From Erythrobacter litoralis (GTDB taxonomy: Bacteria > Pseudomonadota > Alphaproteobacteria > Sphingomonadales > Sphingomonadaceae): a DNA stretch of 64,000 nucleotides. The translations under genes and the position numbers were made by a program. Below the pieces are notes generated by a model. That model was not told the DNA's origin and did no database searches. It saw nothing but the letters and a program-made list of their open reading frames with translations. Of this stretch, positions 10,059 through 17,432 are shown one piece after another (the stretch's first letter is position 1; every line of letters starts with the position of its first letter). The DNA is taken from the NCBI RefSeq assembly GCF_029760855.1, contig NZ_SOSI01000003.1, positions 186,001-250,000 on the forward strand. Direction: 5' to 3'.

Positions 10059-10745
10059 ATGACCGATAAAGCGCCGACGGCGACACAAGAACACGATGCG
10101 GACGATGCGCTTCGCCCCAAAAAGGTCCGCCGGACGCAGGCGGAGCGGACCTCCTCGTCGCGCAAGCGGGCGATCGACGCAGCGATCCTCAATCTCGCCG
10201 AAGAAGGCTATGCCGCGACGACCGTGATGCGCGTCGCCCAGCGGGCGGGCATCAGCCGAGGCGGCATCCTTCACCACTTCTCCGGCAAGGCCGAATTGAT
10301 GGAAGCCGTGGGCTATCGTGCCGTCGAGACCCTGCAGGTCAAGCGCAAGGAAGCGCTGCGCGGCATCGCGCCGGGCGTGGAGCGTTTCCAGGCGCTGACC
10401 CGGGCCACCTGGGAAACCATTCGTGAGCCGGAATCGATTGCGCTGCTCGAAATCCTGATCGGCTCGCGCGGCGATCCTTCGATGGCCGAAATCATGCCCC
10501 GCTTCGTGCAGCAGCTCGACCAGCTTCAACTTGCCAAGACGAAGACCGTGGCGAAGGCCGCCGGGATCGAGAACGAACGCCTGCTGCAAACAATGAACAA
10601 GCTGCATGCGGCGGCGATGCGGGGCCTGCTGCTGGAATCCATGTTCGACGGCTCAGCCGAGACCATCGCAGAATCGATCAAGCTGCTCGAATGGTACAAG
10701 GAAAAGCTGACCGAACGCCTTTTCGCAGAGAACGAAGGCGGCTGA
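10059..10745 (+). CDS. TetR/AcrR-family transcriptional regulator
   Basis: This 228-residue protein has a charged N-terminal tail of about 35 residues, then a TetR helix-turn-helix: RKRAIDAAILNLAEEGY, TTVMRVAQRAGISRG and GILHHFSGKAELMEAV. The rest is a helical ligand-binding and dimerisation domain. It starts at the ATG at 10059; an overlapping long frame antisense to nothing conserved is ignored. Its setting between the receptor/esterase genes and the PrpD gene suggests it is the local repressor responding to the substrate or a breakdown product. Candidate operators are the palindromes at 5190 and 12330; which one it binds is unknown. Confidence 0.92.
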   Translation: MTDKAPTATQEHDADDALRPKKVRRTQAERTSSSRKRAIDAAILNLAEEGYAATTVMRVAQRAGISRGGILHHFSGKAELMEAVGYRAVETLQVKRKEALRGIAPGVERFQALTRATWETIREPESIALLEILIGSRGDPSMAEIMPRFVQQLDQLQLAKTKTVAKAAGIENERLLQTMNKLHAAAMRGLLLESMFDGSAETIAESIKLLEWYKEKLTERLFAENEGG

Positions 10746-10748
10746 GAA

Positions 10749-12281
10749 TCACGCCGATGTTTCGGCGGGACTTTCGAACTGCATCAGCTCCACGATCGGA
10801 TCGACCGACGCGAGATCATCCAGCCCGTCGCAAAGGGCGATCAGCCTTGCAGCTTTCGTGGAACCCAGCACCGGTTCGATCAGCTCACGAGCCTTGGTTT
10901 CGATTTCCGCCTTACTCATCGGATGGGTCGGAAAGCCGGGGACGTAGGCAATGTACCTGGATTTCTTGCTTCCATCTGCCAGCGTGATCGTCACGCGCGC
11001 ACTTTCGGTCCGGTCCTCGCCTTCGCCCATGTCCTGCGTAGCATCCGCCACCACCTCGACCTTGCGGGCGAACGCCTTCGCCGCCTCGTCGTTGACCATC
11101 CGGTCGAGCGATTGCGCGTCCACGAAATCGAGCCGACCGTCGAGCATGATGATCGCGGCGAGATAGGGAATGTTGAGCGCGGGCATATTGGCCCGGCGGA
11201 AGGTGTCGGCCGAACCGGGCATCTCGACCTTGATGGCCGCGACATCCTGCGCGTCCACCTCTTCCTGAAGTTCGAGCAGGGCGCGCACCGCGGGCTGCGT
11301 CGGGCCGCCTACGGGGTAACGCTTCATCGCAGCCAGCGAGAGTTCGAAGGTTTCGCCGAGGCCGTCGATCAGACGGGCCGGATCCGCTCCCTCGCCCGAG
11401 AAGGCCGGCCAGCGGAACCATGCTTGCTCGGTATCGAAACTTTCGGGAACGCCGGTGAAGCCGAGGCTCGCCATGACCGCCGCCTGCATTCCGTTCCGTG
11501 CGCCCATCCCGGCGAAGACGAACGCTTTTTCGATATGCCGCACATCGAGCATCCACTGCCACGAACCGGACGCCTGCTGCGCACAATAGGCAAGCATATG
11601 GTCGCACTGCGCCTGGTCCAGCCCAAGCAGCGCGGCGCTGGCCGCGGCCGTTCCGAAAACCGGACCAACCCCATGATTGGCCAGCCCGGCGCGCCACAGG
11701 TTCCGCGTGCCGATGGCCTTTGGGATGCGTCCCGCCAATTCGTAACCGGCGACCACCGCGTTAACGAGATCATGCCCCTTGCGCGCATTGGAGCGCGCAA
11801 GCTCCATTCCGGCACTCACGATCGAAGGGCCGGGCTGCACATAGGCGGAGGGGATGAAATCGTTGATCTCGGCGGCGTGCGCAGTCATCGCGTTGGCGAA
11901 CACGGCATCGATGGGGCTGGCGGTCTCCTCTGCGGCGAAAATCGGACTCCCCCCGCCGCCGCTCATCGTTCGAGCGTATTTCCGCCCCAGCTGCGACGCC
12001 TCCAGCGCATGACATGCCACGATGGAAGCGAGCGTATCGAGGACATGCAGGCGCGCGCGTTCACGAATGGCGGCAGGAATTTCGGCGGTGCGCGCGCCCG
12101 CAAGGTAATCCGTCAGATTGGGGACGACGGCGACGAAACCGGGCTCTCCCGGCTTTGCAGGTTCGCCGGATGACTGAACGGCGGCGCTACCCGCCGCGCC
12201 CAAGTTCGTGCTCACCATCAGAGTCGTCATGCCTGCCCCCATCATCGCACCGCGGCGGGACAGCGTCAGCCGATCTTTCAT
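10749..12281 (-). CDS. MmgE/PrpD-family protein with Tat signal
   Basis: A 510-residue protein of the MmgE/PrpD family, whose known members include 2-methylcitrate dehydratase and cis-aconitate decarboxylase. The chosen ATG at 12281 has AGAGAGG upstream; a TTG start 25 codons earlier would bury the export signal. The N-terminus carries a twin-arginine motif SRRGAM at 8-13, a hydrophobic stretch and a small-residue cleavage region, predicting export, which is unusual because characterised PrpD enzymes are cytoplasmic. The family active-site region is present as NAMTAHAAEINDF, and the fold continues through GLANHGVG and YPVGGPTQPA. It faces the TetR gene tail to tail and is divergent from the secreted DUF3089 hydrolase. 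A role on the acid freed by the esterases is possible but inferred. Confidence 0.85.
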   Translation of the reverse strand: MKDRLTLSRRGAMMGAGMTTLMVSTNLGAAGSAAVQSSGEPAKPGEPGFVAVVPNLTDYLAGARTAEIPAAIRERARLHVLDTLASIVACHALEASQLGRKYARTMSGGGGSPIFAAEETASPIDAVFANAMTAHAAEINDFIPSAYVQPGPSIVSAGMELARSNARKGHDLVNAVVAGYELAGRIPKAIGTRNLWRAGLANHGVGPVFGTAAASAALLGLDQAQCDHMLAYCAQQASGSWQWMLDVRHIEKAFVFAGMGARNGMQAAVMASLGFTGVPESFDTEQAWFRWPAFSGEGADPARLIDGLGETFELSLAAMKRYPVGGPTQPAVRALLELQEEVDAQDVAAIKVEMPGSADTFRRANMPALNIPYLAAIIMLDGRLDFVDAQSLDRMVNDEAAKAFARKVEVVADATQDMGEGEDRTESARVTITLADGSKKSRYIAYVPGFPTHPMSKAEIETKARELIEPVLGSTKAARLIALCDGLDDLASVDPIVELMQFESPAETSA

Positions 12282-12329
12282 GCCTCTCTCCGTTCGTTTT
12301 CGAGAAGCATACCGAAGGGCAAAGAAAAA

Positions 12330-12347
12330 ACAAACTCGCTTGTTTGT
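12330..12347. promoter_or_regulatory. Inverted repeat ACAAAC-N6-GTTTGT, candidate TetR-type operator
   Basis: ACAAAC TCGCTT GTTTGT lies in the gap between the divergent PrpD and DUF3089 genes, about 50 nt from the PrpD start. TetR-family proteins often bind palindromes of this length. The arms do not match the palindrome at 5190, so two regulators may act here, or only one of the two sites is real. Confidence 0.45.
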
Positions 12348-12438
12348 AAGTTGCAATATTACGGATGCAGCGGCATCCTAGCCAGAGAAAGAGCAGCACG
12401 GATTGAATCGCGGCTGCCGCTGAGACTGGGAAAGAGAT

Positions 12439-13623
12439 ATGAAACACACTCGCATCGGTATCGTGTTCGCGCTGACCCTCGGCACACTTGCTTCACCATC
12501 CGCCGCGCAGCCGGTTGATCCGTCGCAATCCCCCTCCGGTGAACTCTATGCGGATGCTGACAAGTGGCTATGCCTTCCCGGGCGGGAGGACATTTGCGAT
12601 CAGGACCTGACGACGACCATCGTCGCCGCCGACGGGTCGATGACCCGCGAGGCATTCGCCCCACCCGCCGATGCGCCGGTCGACTGCTTCTATATCTATC
12701 CGACCGTCTCGCTGGACCAGGGGGCCAATGCGGATTGGAACGCGGGCGCGGAAGAAACGCGCGTCGTGCAGCAGCAGCTCGCCCGCTTCGCCGACGTCTG
12801 CCGAATATATGCACCGAAATACCGCCAGATCACCTTACGCGGCACCACCGGCCAGATCCCGCGGGCCGAGATCGTCCCGGCATTTCGCACCGCCTATGGC
12901 GACGTCGTGGATGCGTGGAACCACTATCTCGCCAATTATAACGAAGGCCGCGGCGTTATCCTGATCGGCCATTCGCAGGGCTCGCGCATGCTGACCCAGC
13001 TTACCAAGACCGAGATCGACGGTAAGCCCGTGCAAGACCGGATCGTGGCCGCCTACCTCAACGGCACCAGCGTGCTCGTTCCCGAAGGCGAGGTGGTCGG
13101 CGGGGATTTTCAATCGATGCCACTGTGCACCGACACGAACGAAATCGGGTGCATCGTCGCCTATCGCAGCTTTCGCGACACGCTGGGCCCGGTCAACGAC
13201 TATGCCGCCACATCGCGCCCGGGCATGGCCATCGCCTGCGTAAATCCGGCTGCCCCGACAGGCGGCGAAGCGCCTTTGCATTCATACCTGACCACCGCTG
13301 CGCTGATGGGCGGGCCGGTCCCCGAATGGACCACCGACGGTCGCACGGTCGACACTCCCTTCGCGTCTGTGCCCGGTCTGCTGACGGGCGAATGCGTATC
13401 GAACGAAAGCGGCCAATACCTCACGATCCGCATCAAAGCCGATCCTGACGACGTGCGGACCGACGATATAACCGGCGACATCTATACCGATGGCGAGATC
13501 AACCCCGACATGGGCCTCCACCTGATCGACATGAACCTGGTCATGGGCAACCTCCTCGACCTCGCCCGCTCGCAAAGCGCCGCGTGGCTGGAGGCTGCAT
13601 CCTCAAGACAGCCCGGTCGATGA
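12439..13623 (+). CDS. Secreted DUF3089 alpha/beta hydrolase
   Basis: A 394-residue DUF3089-family protein with a Sec signal peptide (hydrophobic core about 6-20, cleavage near SAAQ-P). Family features are CFYIYPTVS at 83-91 and the nucleophile elbow GHSQGS with Ser179 after a hydrophobic strand VILIG. Several cysteine pairs suit a periplasmic protein. DUF3089 proteins are uncharacterised alpha/beta hydrolases. The gene is divergent from the Tat-exported PrpD gene and so is probably co-regulated with the esterase locus, adding a third exported hydrolase of a different subfamily. Confidence 0.88.
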   Translation: MKHTRIGIVFALTLGTLASPSAAQPVDPSQSPSGELYADADKWLCLPGREDICDQDLTTTIVAADGSMTREAFAPPADAPVDCFYIYPTVSLDQGANADWNAGAEETRVVQQQLARFADVCRIYAPKYRQITLRGTTGQIPRAEIVPAFRTAYGDVVDAWNHYLANYNEGRGVILIGHSQGSRMLTQLTKTEIDGKPVQDRIVAAYLNGTSVLVPEGEVVGGDFQSMPLCTDTNEIGCIVAYRSFRDTLGPVNDYAATSRPGMAIACVNPAAPTGGEAPLHSYLTTAALMGGPVPEWTTDGRTVDTPFASVPGLLTGECVSNESGQYLTIRIKADPDDVRTDDITGDIYTDGEINPDMGLHLIDMNLVMGNLLDLARSQSAAWLEAASSRQPGR

Positions 13624-13634
13624 TTTAGGCTTAA

Positions 13635-13664
13635 GCGGCGCGGCGGGACGACCGATCGCGCCGC
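13635..13664. terminator. Bidirectional GC-rich hairpin between convergent genes
   Basis: GCGGCGCG at 13635-13642 pairs perfectly with CGCGCCGC at 13657-13664, between the DUF3089 stop and the leftward DUF427 stop. Neither side has a long T-run, so strength is uncertain. Confidence 0.4.
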
Positions 13665-13665
13665 A

Positions 13666-14154
13666 TCACCACCCCATACTCCCCGGTACGCCCTTGAACG
13701 GGCCCGCACATCGGCTGGTGATCCAACCGCCGTAAAATCTGCCCGGCTGCGGCGTGACCTTTTCGCCATCGACAGAACAATGATCGAAAGGCGCGGCGTA
13801 GAAGGCCACGTGATCGCGCAGCATGGCGAAAGCTCGGCTCGGATCGGGATAGCTCCAACCGACCCGCGGCAAGACAGTCTCGCCGATGACGACGTCCCAA
13901 TACACCGCCGCGCCCTTCCATTCGCAGAACGACGTACCCTCCGCGCGCCGCAGCACGCCCGGCGCAATGTCGGCAAGCGGTATGTAGTAGTTTGGCGGAT
14001 GACTGGTCTCGAGCGTGCGGATCGTCTGCCGGCTGTCGGCAATCGTGCGTCCGCCATGCTCGATGACGACATGCGCACTTGTCGGCTCTGCGATTGCAGG
14101 ACGCGGAAAATCCCAGACGCTCTCCTGTCCCGGTGCGGTCGGTTCGCGTCGCAT
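13666..14154 (-). CDS. DUF427-domain protein, long form
   Basis: A 162-residue cytoplasmic protein starting at the ATG read from 14154. It contains the DUF427 signature: VVIEHGGRTIADS, PPNYYIPLADI, EWKGAAVYWDV and SYPDPSRAFAMLRDHVAFY. The beta-tent fold of this family has no established biochemical role. The C-terminal extension rich in Gly and Cys (RFYGGWITSRCAGPFKG) is typical of the longer bacterial version. A second, shorter DUF427 protein is encoded at 59281. It may share transcription with nothing else, since the M16 gene upstream ends 35 nt away on the same strand and could read through. Confidence 0.88.
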   Translation of the reverse strand: MRREPTAPGQESVWDFPRPAIAEPTSAHVVIEHGGRTIADSRQTIRTLETSHPPNYYIPLADIAPGVLRRAEGTSFCEWKGAAVYWDVVIGETVLPRVGWSYPDPSRAFAMLRDHVAFYAAPFDHCSVDGEKVTPQPGRFYGGWITSRCAGPFKGVPGSMGW

Positions 14155-14189
14155 CGCGAATCAGGAGTTCCGCAAGGTTACCGAGGCGA

Positions 14190-17036
14190 TCATTGCGTGC
14201 TCGCCCCTAGATCGCCGCACGACAGGTCCAGATCTGCCGCCTTTACCACTTCAACATCGGGGCGGATGGCGCGCAAATCGTCGATGAACTCCGCCGCGTT
14301 GCCAACCACGACGATCGTCGCCTTGTCGGCAGAAACATACTTCGCTGCAGCTGCGCTTGCCGCTTCGGGTGTTACCCCTTGCAGATCGGTTGCGTAATTG
14401 GCCGCTTCGGCCGGTTCCAGTCCATACATAAGCAATTCCGCGACGATACCGTTGAAGCCTGCCGACGTCTCCAGACTGCGGCCATATCCACCGGAAAGAT
14501 AAAGCCGCCGGGTATCGATCAGATCGCTTGCAAAGGTTTCGCTTCCCAAGCGGTCGAATTCGTCGAGGAACACTTGCACCACTTCGTCGGCTGTCGCGTT
14601 CTGGGTTTGCGAACTGGCGATCAGATAGGCATCGTCGGCATGTGCCGGCAGACCGCTATAGGCACCGTAGCTGATGGATCGCTTGGTGCGCACCTCTTCG
14701 AACAACCTGCCGCTCGATCCGCCACCGAGCACGGCATTGGCCAATTCGAGCGCCATGTAGTCGTCGCTCGATCGTGAAGGCGCCCGCACCCCGACATACA
14801 CGGCGGCCTGACCCGCATCGGGCATATCGACCACGACAGTGCGAACCGGCTGCGGCGTACCCGCTCCATCTTCGATCGAAGGAGGGGTCGGAGCAGTCGA
14901 CGTCCAGTCACCGAACAGGCGATCGGCAAGCGTCGCCGCCGTATCGGGCGCGATGCCGCCGCTGACGATGATGCTGGTTTGGGCCGGATGCCACCAATTT
15001 CGGCGATGGGCGATCAGGTCCTCGCGCGTAATGGCTGCCAGGCTCTCTTGGGTGCCGCCTGCCAGCGTACCGTAGGGCGCGTCGCCATAGAATACCGGTT
15101 GCGCAACCATCTGCGCCAGACTTCCCGGATCCTTCAGACTGACTTCAAGGCCATCGATCGCGCGCTTGCGCTCACGTGCGAATTCTTCTGCGGGATAGTC
15201 CGCGCTGCGGATCATCGCTGCAAGCACCTTGCCCGCCTCTTCCATATTCGCCGCCGGCGCGGTGAGACTGAAGAAGGTGCCATCGGTGCCCGCCGTTGCG
15301 CCAACGCTTGCGCCCAGGCTTTCGAGACGGGCGGCAATCTCCTGCGCATTCATCCCGGAAACGCCCTTGTCGGCCAAGACTGCCGCCATGTTGGCGACGC
15401 CAGCCTTCGCCCGGCTATCGGACCGCGATCCTCCGGGAACAAGTACGGTCATGGTCGCAAAAGGCACATCTCCCGTCTGCGCTGCGACGACCTCGACGCC
15501 GTTCGACAAGGTGCGCTCGACGATTGCCGGTGTTTCCACCGCCGGTTTCATACCGGGTTCCGGTAGAGGGTCGCGTTCGTCTTCGGGCCGCACTGCCAGG
15601 GGCGACCGTGTCGGCTCGGGCAGCGAGCGGAACGTGGGAAAGGGAGCGGGATTAGCCCATTCGGACGGATTTTCCTCGCCCTGTTCGTACGCCATATCGA
15701 CGCGACCTTGCGGGTCGAGCCACTTGGCGGCGACGCGTTGTACATCGGCGATCGTCACGCCGGAAATGGCTTTCAATCGTTTGTCTGCCGCTTCGGGATC
15801 TCCGGTGGAAACCAGCGCCTCACCCAGTTCGAAAGCCCGCCCACGTGCGGTTTCGCGGCTGCGCAGGGCGCTCGAAAGCAATTCGTTCTTCGCTTCGGCC
15901 AGTTCATCCGCGCTTATCGGAGCGTTGCGGATGCGATCGAATTCGGCATCGAGAACCGTCTTCACATCCGCTGCATCGGCCGTAGGGTTGGTGATCGCGA
16001 AACCCGCGATCATGCCTGCTTCCTCGCCGTCGTTGTAAAAGAAGCTCGCATCGACGGCCTTGCCGCTCCGCACCAGAGCCTCGTTCAAACGACTGTTATC
16101 CCCCCGCGCCATGATCGCTGCGAGGACTTCGAGCGCGGCGGCATCTGCAGATCCGGACTTGGGCCCTTTCCACAGGGTACCGCGGATCGGCAGCGGTACA
16201 TTGGGAGCGCGGGCCACGATACTGCGCGGTTCTGTACGCACCGGCTCTTCGGCGCTCAGTTCGAGCGACACCGGATTCGTACGAGCCGGAATGTCGGCGA
16301 AGTATTGATCGACCAGTGCGCGCAGCTTCGCTTCGTCGAAATTGCCCGCTACGATCAGCGTCGCCGTGTCCGGCCCGTAAAAAGCTTCGTGGAAGGCCAG
16401 CGCATCTTCGAGCGTGGCCGCGTTCAATTCCTCGATCGAGCCGATCCCCGGACGCCGATAAGCCGTGGTGTCGTAGGCATTTTCCGAAATGACGAAGCGC
16501 TGGAACCGACCGTAGGGCGGGGCCAGAACGCGCTGCCGCAATTCCTCCTTCACCACGTCGCGTTCGCGATTGAAGACTTCGTCATCCACGACGGGAAACG
16601 CCATCCGCTCCCGATGCGTCCATAGCATACGCTCGAGATATTCGGCCGGGACGGTCTCGAAATAATTGGTACGATCCGGGCCGTTCGAGGCATTGCGCGT
16701 GCCGCCGACATCCGCGGTGAGGCCATAAATCTGATTGTACGGCATATTCAGCGTCTTGCGGCTGAGGATATGCTCGAACAAATGCGCGAAACCGCTGCGG
16801 CCCTCGGGATCGAGTTTCGAGCCGACATCGTACCACATCGAGGTCGTGACGCTGGCAGTCGTATCATCCTCGATCGCTATGACGCGCAGGCCGTTGTCGA
16901 GCGTCCACATGGTGTACTCGATTTCCGGCGCGGTGATTTCGTCGGTTGCGGCAGTTTGCGCGGAAAGGGGCACGGACGCGCCTACGGCGAGCGCCATGAT
17001 CGAAGTCGATAGAAAACGGCGTAGCATGTTTGTCAT
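14190..17036 (-). CDS. M16-family zinc metalloprotease, two-domain, periplasmic
   Basis: A 948-residue pitrilysin-family protein with a Sec signal ending near LSAQ. The N-terminal M16 domain has the inverted zinc motif HLFEH at residues 85-89 and a downstream glutamate in RERDVVKEELRQR. The C-terminal half is a second M16 domain that lacks HXXEH (GVANMAAVLADKG), as expected for the catalytically inactive partner of fused M16 peptidases. It should degrade short peptides in the periplasm. Two close start codons are possible (17036 or 17027); both keep the signal. No operon partner is evident. Confidence 0.92.
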   Translation of the reverse strand: MTNMLRRFLSTSIMALAVGASVPLSAQTAATDEITAPEIEYTMWTLDNGLRVIAIEDDTTASVTTSMWYDVGSKLDPEGRSGFAHLFEHILSRKTLNMPYNQIYGLTADVGGTRNASNGPDRTNYFETVPAEYLERMLWTHRERMAFPVVDDEVFNRERDVVKEELRQRVLAPPYGRFQRFVISENAYDTTAYRRPGIGSIEELNAATLEDALAFHEAFYGPDTATLIVAGNFDEAKLRALVDQYFADIPARTNPVSLELSAEEPVRTEPRSIVARAPNVPLPIRGTLWKGPKSGSADAAALEVLAAIMARGDNSRLNEALVRSGKAVDASFFYNDGEEAGMIAGFAITNPTADAADVKTVLDAEFDRIRNAPISADELAEAKNELLSSALRSRETARGRAFELGEALVSTGDPEAADKRLKAISGVTIADVQRVAAKWLDPQGRVDMAYEQGEENPSEWANPAPFPTFRSLPEPTRSPLAVRPEDERDPLPEPGMKPAVETPAIVERTLSNGVEVVAAQTGDVPFATMTVLVPGGSRSDSRAKAGVANMAAVLADKGVSGMNAQEIAARLESLGASVGATAGTDGTFFSLTAPAANMEEAGKVLAAMIRSADYPAEEFARERKRAIDGLEVSLKDPGSLAQMVAQPVFYGDAPYGTLAGGTQESLAAITREDLIAHRRNWWHPAQTSIIVSGGIAPDTAATLADRLFGDWTSTAPTPPSIEDGAGTPQPVRTVVVDMPDAGQAAVYVGVRAPSRSSDDYMALELANAVLGGGSSGRLFEEVRTKRSISYGAYSGLPAHADDAYLIASSQTQNATADEVVQVFLDEFDRLGSETFASDLIDTRRLYLSGGYGRSLETSAGFNGIVAELLMYGLEPAEAANYATDLQGVTPEAASAAAAKYVSADKATIVVVGNAAEFIDDLRAIRPDVEVVKAADLDLSCGDLGASTQ

Positions 17037-17432
17037 TCCCCCGGTGTCAATGCAGGGAACAGATCGAGATATCGCCAGCCCCCTATGTATCGAAAGATGA
17101 GCCTAAAGGTGCGTACGGCGAATGTCGAGGCACCGACGTTGTCTCTCTAGCCGAAGTGAACGAAGGTCCGAACTATTGCCAATCAGCCTTCTGCACGAAG
17201 TGCTGACTTCGCTCTACGGCGTTCAACGACCTGTTGATTCTCCGCAGCGCTGCTTCGCAGGCATACTATGGGTTTCGGATCGGCTGGCAGCGCGGCCGAT
17301 CTTCACAAGCGTTCAAATGAAAGGCGTAAGCGTCAGAGGAAGGCCAATGGCGGGGCTCTTCAACACCGTCTGGTGAGGCAAAAATTTTGCTGACCGTCAC
17401 TCTTGTCTTTCGATCCTACCGATTTCGCACAA
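17037..17432. other. 396-nt intergenic stretch, no gene recognised
   Basis: This lies between the leftward M16 gene and the 3' end of the leftward Mfd-like gene. It must contain the M16 promoter, but no clear -35/-10 pair was picked out. One 84-codon open frame (17122-17376) has no recognisable domain or ribosome site. No tRNA cloverleaf was seen. Confidence 0.5.

Noticed and set aside
10749..12281. Specific naming of the locus as a fumonisin/tricarballylate pathway.
   Set aside because: Only gene-class similarity supports it; no aminotransferase, TcuA-like or other diagnostic gene is present in the window.
17122..17376. 84-codon frame in the M16/Mfd-like gap.
   Set aside because: No ribosome site, no domain, and composition unlike local genes; could not be supported.
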